13,612 bases of DNA, taken from an uncultured Erysipelotrichaceae bacterium (lineage in GTDB: Bacteria > Bacillota_I > Bacilli_A > Erysipelotrichales > Erysipelotrichaceae). Within the stretch, counting starts at the first letter, position 1. Every line of letters begins with the position of its first letter. Both the position numbers and the translations under genes were made by a program. The stretch covers positions 1-13,612 of the forward strand of contig OMUX01000374.1 in NCBI GenBank assembly GCA_900314345.1, written 5' to 3'. Below, piece by piece: positions 1 through 6,766 of the stretch. The notes under the pieces were generated by a model. The model did not search any database. It was not told where the DNA came from and saw only the letters and a program-made list of their open reading frames with translations.

Positions 1-2
1 AG

Positions 3-620
3 GATATTTATCCTCAGGTGGACTACCAGGAAGACAATACCCTGTATGAAGGGCAGACGGAAATCAAGCAGAAAGGTGTCAACGGCAGCCGCAATGCCCT
101 GTACGGGGAGAAGTGGATCAACGGTGTGCTTGTTTCAGGCTCCCTGATCTCCTCAGTGGATACCCTGCAGCCGATCAATGAGATCATTGCCGTCGGAACC
201 CTGGAGGTACCGGGGGTAGGAACAGGAGAGTTCCGCTGGCCGGTGGACAATCCAAGCGTCAGCTGCCACTGGGGCTGCTACTATGGACACCGTGCCATCG
301 ATGTGGTCAATACCTATAATCCGTACGGCAATGTGTATGCCGCAGACCGTGGTGTCATTGAAGAGAATGACTACAATCCGGTTTCCGGCAACTACGTCGT
401 CATCAACCATAACAACGGCTATCATACGTTCTACGGGCATATGAATGTGCCAAGCACGCTGCCTGTTGGAACGATTGTGGACAAGGGACAGTATATCGGA
501 CAGATCGGCATGACCGGAAGGGCAACCGGCCCGCATGTGCATTTCTTCATCGTGGATGATGAAAAGAACCGCTTTGATCCATGTGAAGGCTTCCTTGACT
601 GTACGGTGTCCGTGCCATGA
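3..620 (+). CDS. G5-domain M23 metallopeptidase (5' end missing)
   Basis: This is the C-terminal part of a secreted or surface cell-wall hydrolase; the frame is already open at base 3 and the true start lies upstream. Bases ~15-200 encode a G5 domain (pattern D..TLYEGQTEIKQKGVNG ... NEIIAVGT), a module linked to binding of cell-wall or surface sugars. Bases ~225-600 encode a peptidase family M23 (LytM/lysostaphin-type) domain with the zinc ligands in GHRAID (H-x3-D) and GPHVHF (HxH), plus the conserved YGHM. Such enzymes cut peptide cross-links of peptidoglycan. The gene ends in tandem TGA TGA and shares ATGA with the next gene, so the two are translationally coupled. Lying just before walJ, it occupies the place where many Firmicutes carry walH/walI, which fits a wall-homeostasis role (inference). 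Confidence 0.9.
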   Translation, partial: DIYPQVDYQEDNTLYEGQTEIKQKGVNGSRNALYGEKWINGVLVSGSLISSVDTLQPINEIIAVGTLEVPGVGTGEFRWPVDNPSVSCHWGCYYGHRAIDVVNTYNPYGNVYAADRGVIEENDYNPVSGNYVVINHNNGYHTFYGHMNVPSTLPVGTIVDKGQYIGQIGMTGRATGPHVHFFIVDDEKNRFDPCEGFLDCTVSVP

Positions 621-1426
621 TGAAGTTTGCATTGCTGGCTTCCGGCTCAAAGGGCAACTGTTTCCTTTTATGGGACGAAGCTTTGTTCCTGATGGTGGAC
701 TGCGGCAGCACGAAGCGGTGGCTGACCCAGGCCTTTCAGGAGGTGCATGCGGATCCTGCTGATCTTGATGCCGTGTTCATCACACATGATCACAGCGATC
801 ATGTCTCACAGCTGAAGATGTTCAGTGATCATGTGATCTATTCTCCCGTGGAGCTTGCCTTTGACAGCATCCGGGTGAAGAGTGAAGAGAAGATCACCCT
901 GCGGCACATGACCGTAACACCGCTTGCTCTGAGCCATGATGCAAGGAATACCACAGGCTATGTCTTTCAGACCTGGCAGGAAAAGCTTGTCTACATCACG
1001 GACACAGGATATCTCAAGGACAGCTATCTGCCTTTGTTAAAAGGTGCAGACTATATCATCCTGGAAAGCAATCATGATGTCGGGATGCTGATGAATACCA
1101 GCAGACCCTATATGCTCAAGCAACGCATTGCTTCTGACAGCGGACATCTTTGCAACGAGGACTGTGCAGCCGTACTGGATGCGATCGTGACGGAAAAGAC
1201 AAAGATGGTCGTGCTGGCACATATCAGCCAGCAGGCCAACACATATGAACAGGCACTGTCTGTCAGCAGGGATGTGCTTCTGAACCACAAGGGAACATTG
1301 AACAAGGACCTTGTGCTGAAGGCAGCGGAGCAGTTTGAAATCATCAAGGGAGGCACCTGGAATGAAGAAACTGATGGCAGTATGCATTGCTGTGCTGTTG
1401 GGCTGGAACGTATGGCTCACCTATAA
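617..1426 (+). CDS. walJ: WalJ/YycJ-family MBL-fold metallohydrolase
   Basis: The product is a 269-residue cytoplasmic metallo-beta-lactamase-fold protein. The metal-binding motif HDHSDH is at residues 57-62, after the family opening FALLASGSKGNC (residues 4-15). Other WalJ/YycJ hallmarks are a later SHDA with a ligand His, YITDTGY, LESNHD..ML, SD.GHLCNEDC and LAHISQQANTYE. WalJ is a conserved exonuclease-like or accessory protein of the WalRK cell-wall regulon, and its exact substrate is not settled. The start at 617 overlaps the upstream stop (ATGA). There is no good Shine-Dalgarno sequence, so translation probably depends on coupling. ATG at 620 is an equally possible start, one codon shorter. 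Followed by htrA and rlmH, it forms the classic wal-locus order, which supports the name. Confidence 0.92.
   Translation: MMKFALLASGSKGNCFLLWDEALFLMVDCGSTKRWLTQAFQEVHADPADLDAVFITHDHSDHVSQLKMFSDHVIYSPVELAFDSIRVKSEEKITLRHMTVTPLALSHDARNTTGYVFQTWQEKLVYITDTGYLKDSYLPLLKGADYIILESNHDVGMLMNTSRPYMLKQRIASDSGHLCNEDCAAVLDAIVTEKTKMVVLAHISQQANTYEQALSVSRDVLLNHKGTLNKDLVLKAAEQFEIIKGGTWNEETDGSMHCCAVGLERMAHL
1346..1353 (+). promoter_or_regulatory. Shine-Dalgarno that fixes the htrA-like start
   Basis: AAGGGAGG lies 8 bases before ATG 1362. It favours that start over the in-frame ATG at 1335, which would add nine polar residues ahead of the membrane segment. The site lies inside the walJ coding region. Confidence 0.75.
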
Positions 1427-2453
1427 GATCAACGGCAGCGGGAATACGATGCCTGCAGAAGAACAGGCATCAGAGACAAGCGGAAGCACGACGGTTGTCA
1501 ACAATACCGTCACCGGCTATACCACGGATCTGACCAGCATGGTTTCCTCTGTGCAGGAACAGCTTGTCAGTGTGAAGGTGATGGATGAAGAGGGCAGTGT
1601 TGTCTATGAACAGACCGGCAGTATCTATAATGCAGAACGTGATGGATGCTGGATTCTGACCAGTGCGGAGCATCTTCCTGAGCATACCCTGCAGGTGGTC
1701 TTCTACAACGGCATCAGTGTGGATGCAGAGCCTGCAGGCTTTGACATGCAGAATGACATTGCGCTCCTGCTTTGCCATCCTGAGTTTGAAGTGGCTGAAC
1801 TTTCCCTGGGGGATTCCTCCCTTGTGAAACAGGGCGAGTATGTGGTGATACCCGGTGCTACACAGGTGCGTACACAGAACGGTTCTGTCAGTTTCGGTGT
1901 TGCCTCCATGCCTGCCCAGCTGTTGAGCACAGGCGGTGAGGAACGCTCCTGGATGAGCAGTGTGCTGACGACAGATGCCGTGCTTGCAAGGGATTGCAAC
2001 GGTGCACCTCTGGTGAATCTTTCCGGGGAGCTGATCGGCATGATGAGCAGCCGTCTTTCAACACTTTCCTCAACCTATGGCATGAATGCGGCAGTCAGTG
2101 TGAATGAGATCAGGCATGCGGCAGAACAGATCATGCAGAACGGAAGCGTGGAACGCGGGTATCTGGGGGTTGTGGGCAAGGATGTATCCTCCCTTGAAAC
2201 CTATCAGAAGAGTGCCTTGAACATGACACTGGATACACTGGACGGGGTTCTGGTGGTGGATTGTGCAGCGGATTCACCAGCTGCTTCTGCCGGTATTCAG
2301 GCAGGAGACGTCATTTCATCCATTGGTGAAACGAAGATTGCTTCGTTATCTGATCTTGTGGATTTCCTCTATACATGCACACCGGGTCAGGAAGCGGAGA
2401 TCAACATCATCCGTTCCGGAGAAAGCATTGCAGTGAAGGCGGTGCTTGGATGA
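1362..2453 (+). CDS. HtrA/DegP-like PDZ protein, predicted protease-dead
   Basis: This is a 363-residue membrane-anchored protein: a short N-terminal hydrophobic anchor (residues ~4-21), a low-complexity linker (~25-55), a trypsin-like domain (~60-240) and a PDZ domain (~270-360, containing SPAASAGIQAGDVI). Position in the locus (after walJ, before rlmH) is that of yycK/htrA. HtrA proteins normally degrade misfolded envelope proteins with a His-Asp-Ser triad. Here the usual ILTNAHVV reads ILTSAEHL, putting Glu103 at the His site (a His follows at 104, out of register). The usual GNSGGPL reads DCNGAPL, putting Asn213 at the Ser site. Only Asp132 (NDIALL) aligns. The fold-defining sequence around these sites is kept, so the change looks selective rather than random decay. 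It probably acts as a binding or chaperone protein (inference). It overlaps walJ by 65 bases and rlmH by 4. Confidence 0.85.
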   Translation: MKKLMAVCIAVLLGWNVWLTYKINGSGNTMPAEEQASETSGSTTVVNNTVTGYTTDLTSMVSSVQEQLVSVKVMDEEGSVVYEQTGSIYNAERDGCWILTSAEHLPEHTLQVVFYNGISVDAEPAGFDMQNDIALLLCHPEFEVAELSLGDSSLVKQGEYVVIPGATQVRTQNGSVSFGVASMPAQLLSTGGEERSWMSSVLTTDAVLARDCNGAPLVNLSGELIGMMSSRLSTLSSTYGMNAAVSVNEIRHAAEQIMQNGSVERGYLGVVGKDVSSLETYQKSALNMTLDTLDGVLVVDCAADSPAASAGIQAGDVISSIGETKIASLSDLVDFLYTCTPGQEAEINIIRSGESIAVKAVLG

Positions 2454-2926
2454 TCCGCATCATTGCATGCGGGAAGGTGAAGGATGCCTGGCTGCGGAAA
2501 GGGATTGAAGAATATGCGACCAGAATCCGTCCATATGATAAGATAGAAATTGCAGAAGTACCCGACGAGAAAGCGCCGGACAGCAACTCTGCAGCTGAAA
2601 ATGAGCAGGTGAAGCTGATTGAGGGGGAACGCCTGCTGAAGAAAATCAATGATGGAGATTATGTGATCCTTTTGGATCTTGCAGGAAAGGAATGCGATTC
2701 CATCGCTCTTTCCGAAAGGATTTCATCTATTTATACCTATGGGAAAAGCCGCATTGACTTTGTGATCGGGGGTTCTCTGGGAGTCAGTGAAGCATTGATC
2801 AGAAGAAGTGATTTCCGCTGGAAGCTGAGTTCAAATACCTTTCCGCATCAGCTGTGCAGACTGCTGGTGCTGGAACAGATCTACAGAAGCTTCCGTATAC
2901 TGCATCATGAACCATATCATAAGTAA
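2450..2926 (+). CDS. rlmH: 23S rRNA pseudouridine-1915 N3-methyltransferase RlmH
   Basis: This 158-residue SPOUT-class methyltransferase is within the usual family length (about 155-160). RlmH methylates pseudouridine 1915 in helix 69 of 23S rRNA on assembled 70S ribosomes, using S-adenosylmethionine. Family features are the start MIRIIACGKVKD, the knot region FVIGGSLGVSEAL (from residue 104), the stretch TFPHQLCRLLVLEQIYR, and the C-terminal ending EPYHK. The start overlaps the htrA stop as ATGA, indicating coupled translation. Its place after htrA is conserved in many Firmicutes. I see no changes to key motifs. Confidence 0.97.
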   Translation: MIRIIACGKVKDAWLRKGIEEYATRIRPYDKIEIAEVPDEKAPDSNSAAENEQVKLIEGERLLKKINDGDYVILLDLAGKECDSIALSERISSIYTYGKSRIDFVIGGSLGVSEALIRRSDFRWKLSSNTFPHQLCRLLVLEQIYRSFRILHHEPYHK

Positions 2927-2937
2927 GGTGAGCTGAA

Positions 2938-4398
2938 GTGAAAGAATACAAAAGCCTGATGAACAGGATGATTCTCACAACCGTTGCCATGGTCCTGGCC
3001 ATGACGGCTTTGTTAATGGGTTTCTTCATCGACCGTTCGGACAATTCCATGCTGGATCTTACCGTGCGCATGATCAATACGGATGCGGACCAGCTCAGGC
3101 TCAATATCAACAACTACTTCACCACCGTACAGAACACGGTCTCCCTGATGTTTGCGGATGAAGCGTACTACGGCTATGATGCAACGGATGAATCCATTGA
3201 TGACTATGACCGCATCCAGAAGGAAAAGGTCATTACAAACCGTATTCAGGATATTGCATTGAATGAGAACTTCTCGGACTTCGGTGTTGTCTATGCCAAT
3301 GACAAAGCACTCGGCTGGATCTCGCAGACAACAAGTGCAGTGTTCAAGGACGGCGGCATCTATGATGAATTTGCTTCATCCATCGCGGATGAAAATACAC
3401 AGTCCGGCTGGTCGTACGGACACAGGGGAAACTATGAGCGCCTGTATTATGTGCAGCGTCTCAATGAGCATGCCGTTGTTGTGACAAGCTTCTATACCAG
3501 TGAGCTTGAGGCGGTATTCGACCAGACAGATGAACTCAGCGAGATGACGATCCGTCTTCTGAGCGATGATGATACGATCCTGTTTTCCACGGACAGAGAC
3601 GAGGTAGGAACCGTCCTGCCGGCAGACATGCAGGCGATGATCAGCGGTCTTGGCGCTGCTTCCGTCACCAATGCCGACCAGATCGCTGCCGTGCAGTACT
3701 GCAGCAACCACTGGCGTCTTCTTTGTTCCATTCCGACCAGGACTGTGCTTTCCTCCAGCTATTCCCTCAGAAGAACCGTGATGCTGCTGGTGATCCTGGT
3801 ACTGTCTCTCTTTGTCATTTTCTATTTCATCTATTATCATCGCATCTTCAGCCGCAATGTCGGCTCTCTGGTGGAAGACCTCAGCAACAAGGCGGATATT
3901 GATCAGCTTTCCGATGTATTCAACAAGATGACCATGCAGACAAGGTCTGAGGAGAGAAGACAGCAGATTGCGGCAGACAGCTATGTGTCCGTCATCATGC
4001 TGGACCTGGATGATTTCAAGAACATCAATGATACTCAGGGACATATGTATGGTGATCAGGTGATCCAGCGCATGGGAACGATTCTGAAGCATACTTTCCG
4101 GAAAGAGGATGTCTACGGCAGGGTCGGCGGTGATGAGTTTGCGGCTTTCGCAGATCTTGCCACAACGGATCCGAAGGAAGCAGAAGAAAGAGCGAAGATG
4201 CTTGTCGCGCGTTTCTTCCGCCTGTTTGATGATGAATTCGAAAAGGATCAGGAAAAGTGCAAGGTGTCAGCGAGCATCGGCGTGAAGACGGCGAAAGCGT
4301 CTGAGTATACATTCAATCAGCTGTATGCGGCAGCGGATGAAGCGCTGTACCACAGCAAGCAGAACGGAAAGGGAAGGGCGAGCTATGCTGAAGAATAA
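2938..4398 (+). CDS. Membrane diguanylate cyclase with extracellular sensor (GGDEF)
   Basis: This 486-residue inner-membrane protein should make the second messenger c-di-GMP from two GTP. It has a first membrane helix (residues ~9-31), an outside domain of about 250 residues (Cache-like by topology and length; inference), a second helix (~281-302), and a cytoplasmic GGDEF domain (~320-486). The active-site loop GGDEF is intact at 397-401, and LDLDDFKNIND supplies the metal and GTP contacts. RKED at 388-391, five residues before the loop, is a perfect RxxD inhibitory I-site, so product feedback is expected. The usual D.LT.L.NR opening is altered to DQLSDVFNK (322-330). The start is GTG 2938, with AAGGTGAG five bases upstream; ATG 2959 is the alternative. 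It overlaps the following binding-protein gene by 14 bases, which suggests a shared sensory job. Confidence 0.92.
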   Translation: MKEYKSLMNRMILTTVAMVLAMTALLMGFFIDRSDNSMLDLTVRMINTDADQLRLNINNYFTTVQNTVSLMFADEAYYGYDATDESIDDYDRIQKEKVITNRIQDIALNENFSDFGVVYANDKALGWISQTTSAVFKDGGIYDEFASSIADENTQSGWSYGHRGNYERLYYVQRLNEHAVVVTSFYTSELEAVFDQTDELSEMTIRLLSDDDTILFSTDRDEVGTVLPADMQAMISGLGAASVTNADQIAAVQYCSNHWRLLCSIPTRTVLSSSYSLRRTVMLLVILVLSLFVIFYFIYYHRIFSRNVGSLVEDLSNKADIDQLSDVFNKMTMQTRSEERRQQIAADSYVSVIMLDLDDFKNINDTQGHMYGDQVIQRMGTILKHTFRKEDVYGRVGGDEFAAFADLATTDPKEAEERAKMLVARFFRLFDDEFEKDQEKCKVSASIGVKTAKASEYTFNQLYAAADEALYHSKQNGKGRASYAEE

Positions 4399-5671
4399 CC
4401 GCAGAGGCGCTGCTTCCACAGCGATCATGATTGCCGTGATCATATCGTTCCTTCTGTGTCTTCTGGTGGAAGGATTCATGCCTGTGGCAAGAAGAAGCAG
4501 AACGGCAAAAATCCAGGAAGACAATACTGTTGATATCAGCATCTCCTGGTGGGGAAACGACCCGAGACATGAATATACGCTGGATGGTCTGGATCTGTTC
4601 ATGGAAAAGAATCCTGACATTCATGTCAGCCATACCTTCGGTGTATGGAACGGCTATGAAAAGCGCATGAACATCATGATGCTTTCCAGCCGTCAGTCAG
4701 ATGTCATGCAGGTTAACTACGGCTGGCTGGATACCTATTCACCGGACGGCAGCGGTTTCTATGACCTGAGTACGCTTTCTGATGTCATTGACTTTTCCAA
4801 CTTCACGGATGCGGACCTTGAAACAGGCAGAAGAAACGGTGTGCTGAATGCCCTGCCGATTGCCTACAATACACCGGTGATCCTTCTGAACAAGACGATC
4901 TATGACAGATACGGCCTGGATCTGCCGCAGAGCTGGGATGATTATTTCAAGGCTGCTGAGGTCATGTCAAAGGACGGCATTTATCCGATCTCCATGGTAA
5001 AAAAGCAGGCGTGGATGCTTCTCCTGGCATGGTATGAGCAGAAGACAGGAGTCTCTGTCTTCTCAGAGGACAACAAAGTACAGATTGATGAAGAAGGCGT
5101 GAAGGAGATGCTTGTCTTCTATAAATCACTCATTGATGCAAAGGTCATGCCGCCGCTGGATGATTCAGGTTCACAGTTCAACAGCGGTGAATCAGCAGGA
5201 ACCATGTGCTGGATTTCTGATTCCCAGAGATATACAGGAAGTTACGGGGATGAGATCATGATCGGTGACATTCCGATGATGGATGGCGCAAAGAGCACCG
5301 GATGGTATATGAAGCCGGCGACCATGTGGGCAATCTCTGATCACTGCATGCATCCGAAAGAGGCAGGAAAACTGCTCAATTTCCTGCTCAATGATCCTGA
5401 CTTTGCCCTGCTTGCAGGAACAGAGAAGGGGATTCCGGTATCCAAGGCTGCCAAGGAGGCACTTGAACAGGCAGGAAAGACGGATACCATCGCAGCTAAA
5501 GCGGATGCGAAGATGTTTGCGGATATTTCAAAGCTGAAGCAGGTTGTTCCGGGCGTGGAGAAGAGTGCATATATTGACGGTTTCAAGGATGCTTCGGATC
5601 TGTATATCTATGACCGGGCGGACCTGGATGAATGTGCACAGCAGGTCATGGATATCCTGAACGGAAATTAA
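4385..5671 (+). CDS. Orphan membrane-anchored sugar-type solute-binding protein
   Basis: This is a 428-residue extracellular solute-binding protein of the ABC-transporter family 1 type. The binding domain spans residues ~48-425: it opens with ISWWGNDPRHEYTLDGLDLF and contains IAYNTPVILLNKTIYDRYGLDLP.SWDDYF, a pattern typical of carbohydrate-binding members. The N terminus is basic, then hydrophobic (residues ~11-31). Cys25 sits in the hydrophobic core but not in a proper lipobox, so a signal-anchor is more likely than a lipoprotein. No permease or ATPase gene is adjacent. The start at ATG 4385 has AAGGG six bases upstream and lies inside the end of the cyclase gene. The overlap points to a ligand-sensing partner for that cyclase rather than a transport component (inference). 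Confidence 0.88.
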   Translation: MLKNNRRGAASTAIMIAVIISFLLCLLVEGFMPVARRSRTAKIQEDNTVDISISWWGNDPRHEYTLDGLDLFMEKNPDIHVSHTFGVWNGYEKRMNIMMLSSRQSDVMQVNYGWLDTYSPDGSGFYDLSTLSDVIDFSNFTDADLETGRRNGVLNALPIAYNTPVILLNKTIYDRYGLDLPQSWDDYFKAAEVMSKDGIYPISMVKKQAWMLLLAWYEQKTGVSVFSEDNKVQIDEEGVKEMLVFYKSLIDAKVMPPLDDSGSQFNSGESAGTMCWISDSQRYTGSYGDEIMIGDIPMMDGAKSTGWYMKPATMWAISDHCMHPKEAGKLLNFLLNDPDFALLAGTEKGIPVSKAAKEALEQAGKTDTIAAKADAKMFADISKLKQVVPGVEKSAYIDGFKDASDLYIYDRADLDECAQQVMDILNGN

Positions 5672-5685
5672 TGGCATTGATAAAA

Positions 5686-5700
5686 ATGTAACCGCTTGTA
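5686..5700 (+). promoter_or_regulatory. cre-like CcpA operator before ptsH
   Basis: ATGTAACCGCTTGTA matches nine of the ten defined positions of the Bacillus cre consensus WTGNAANCGNWNNCW; only the second-last C is replaced by T. It overlaps the proposed -35 of ptsH, a position suited to repression by the CcpA/HPr-Ser-P complex. The match is seen directly; CcpA binding is inferred. Confidence 0.5.
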
Positions 5701-5724
5701 GTTTGAGGTGGTTTGCGTTACTAT
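5696..5724 (+). promoter_or_regulatory. Possible ptsH promoter
   Basis: TTGTAG (5696-5701) and TACTAT (5719-5724) are separated by 17 bases, a sigma-A-like layout with three and four matches to consensus. It would start transcription near 5731 and give a leader of about 22 bases containing the strong GGAGG. No terminator is visible between the upstream gene and this site, so read-through could also contribute. Confidence 0.35.
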
Positions 5725-5752
5725 CATCTTAGTATTGATACGGAGGAAAACT

Positions 5753-6019
5753 ATGAAGCAGATTTCTGTCACTGTTGTTGATCCGGTAGGATTACACGCA
5801 CGTCCCGCTACTGTTGCAGTCAATGCAGCAAGCAAGTTCAAGAGCGAAGTCAAGGTCTCCTATAAGGGCCGCACCGTCAACATGAAGTCCATCATGGGCG
5901 TCATGTCCCTGGGCATCCCGACACAGTCCGAGATCACCGTTTCCACAGAGGGTGAAGACGAAGACGTTGCCATCAAGACCATTGAAGAAGTTCTTCGTGC
6001 TCAGAAGGTCATCGCTTAA
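5753..6019 (+). CDS. ptsH: Phosphocarrier protein HPr
   Basis: HPr is the small cytoplasmic phosphocarrier of the sugar phosphotransferase system, taking phosphate from enzyme I and passing it to sugar-specific EIIA proteins. The protein is 88 residues, the normal length. GLHARPA places the phosphorylated His at residue 15. KSIMGVMSLGI places Ser at 46, the site used by HPr kinase in Firmicutes to make the CcpA co-repressor, so this is a regulatory-type HPr. The start at ATG 5753 is set by GGAGG (5742-5746). The gene has its own terminator and is not next to ptsI, unlike the common ptsHI layout. The cre-like site upstream suggests feedback control of its own expression (inference). Confidence 0.97.
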   Translation: MKQISVTVVDPVGLHARPATVAVNAASKFKSEVKVSYKGRTVNMKSIMGVMSLGIPTQSEITVSTEGEDEDVAIKTIEEVLRAQKVIA

Positions 6020-6033
6020 TCTATCCGAATCAC

Positions 6034-6071
6034 AAAGGAAAGGCTGCAGATCATTCCGCAGCTTTTCTTTT
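6034..6071 (+). terminator. Intrinsic terminator after ptsH
   Basis: A 14-bp stem (6034-6047 with 6058-6071, two G-T wobbles) surrounds a 10-base loop, and the right arm ends CTTTTCTTTT. The stem begins 14 bases after the ptsH stop. It isolates ptsH from the next gene, whose -10 box begins only four bases later. Confidence 0.85.
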
Positions 6072-6075
6072 GGCC

Positions 6076-6081
6076 TATAAT
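6076..6081 (+). promoter_or_regulatory. Consensus -10 box placed for a leaderless yhhN transcript
   Basis: A perfect TATAAT ends seven bases before ATG 6088, so the expected transcription start falls on or next to the start codon. No Shine-Dalgarno sequence precedes the ATG. No good -35 is visible, because that area lies in the ptsH terminator. Confidence 0.55.
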
Positions 6082-6087
6082 CCTTCT

Positions 6088-6702
6088 ATGAAGACATTTT
6101 CTGTATGGCCTGCACTCCTGTATATCATTGCCGGATGCTATGACAATTACCGTGATGTGAAAGGGCAGAGCAGGTTCATCAAACCGTTTCTGATGCCGAT
6201 GCTTGCCATATGGTATCTCTTGACAGCTGATCCGGTTCAGGTACCGGTGCTGTCAGGCATATTCTTCGGCTGGCTGGGCGACATCTTCTTAATGACAAAG
6301 AATCACGTCATGCAGAAGCTTGGCATTCTTTCCTTCCTGCTTGGCCACCTTGCATACCTTTATGCGTTTATTCATGGAGGCATTGCCTTTCATCCGGCTG
6401 CTGTTCTTGTTCTTGCGGGGTATGTTCTCTGGATGGTCCAGCTGTTCAGGAAGCTGAAGCCTGCTTCCCGTGCAGATCTTGTAGTACCGGGTTTCATCTA
6501 TGGCTGTGTGATCCTGTGCATGAGCTTCGCTGCGTTTCTCAACGCAGTGAAAACAGGTTCTTATACTGGCTGGATCGGTTCCCTGCTGTTCTGCATTTCC
6601 GACAGCAATCTTGCATTGCGCGGATGCAAACTGACCAAGGTCAATCTTGTTATGAGCACGTATATCCTTGCCCAGCTGTTCATCGTTCTTTCCTTTGCCT
6701 GA
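6088..6702 (+). CDS. YhhN/TMEM86-family lysoplasmalogenase
   Basis: This is a 204-residue integral membrane protein with about eight hydrophobic helices. YhhN/TMEM86 proteins hydrolyse the vinyl-ether bond of lysoplasmalogens, and several anaerobic Firmicutes make plasmalogen lipids. Family features are KPFLMPML near the N terminus, GWLGDIFLM (Asp65), LSFLLGHLAYLYAF, and CISDSNLAL (Asp172); the two aspartates are the conserved acidic residues. ATG 6088 is preferred because the first helix begins right after it and the family starts here. A TTG at 6070 is in frame but sits inside the terminator. There is no ribosome binding site, and the -10 box placement suggests a leaderless message. A small membrane protein gene follows 64 bases on. 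Confidence 0.85.
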   Translation: MKTFSVWPALLYIIAGCYDNYRDVKGQSRFIKPFLMPMLAIWYLLTADPVQVPVLSGIFFGWLGDIFLMTKNHVMQKLGILSFLLGHLAYLYAFIHGGIAFHPAAVLVLAGYVLWMVQLFRKLKPASRADLVVPGFIYGCVILCMSFAAFLNAVKTGSYTGWIGSLLFCISDSNLALRGCKLTKVNLVMSTYILAQLFIVLSFA

Positions 6703-6764
6703 AAGGCAGAAGGCATCCTGACGTGCATCCTGACACTGCTGTGCTGCCGGCTGCTATGCGGCAG
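6694..6764 (+). repeat. Hairpins and direct repeat between yhhN and the next gene
   Basis: Three small structures fill this junction. A 7-bp hairpin (6694-6700 with 6704-6710, one wobble) covers the yhhN stop. GCATCCTGAC occurs twice (6713-6722 and 6725-6734). A 6-bp hairpin CTGCCG/CGGCAG (6744-6749 with 6759-6764) ends two bases before the next ATG. None has a T-run, so these are not intrinsic terminators. Their role is unknown. Confidence 0.45.
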
Positions 6765-6766
6765 AG

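Noticed and set aside
4325..4384. Upstream ATG 4325 as start of the solute-binding protein
   Set aside because: It would add 20 polar residues before the basic-hydrophobic anchor and lies deep in the cyclase gene; ATG 4385 has a good ribosome site.
5708..5752. Extended N terminus for HPr from 5708
   Set aside because: HPr is 88 residues with His at 15 when started at ATG 5753, which also has GGAGG at the right distance.
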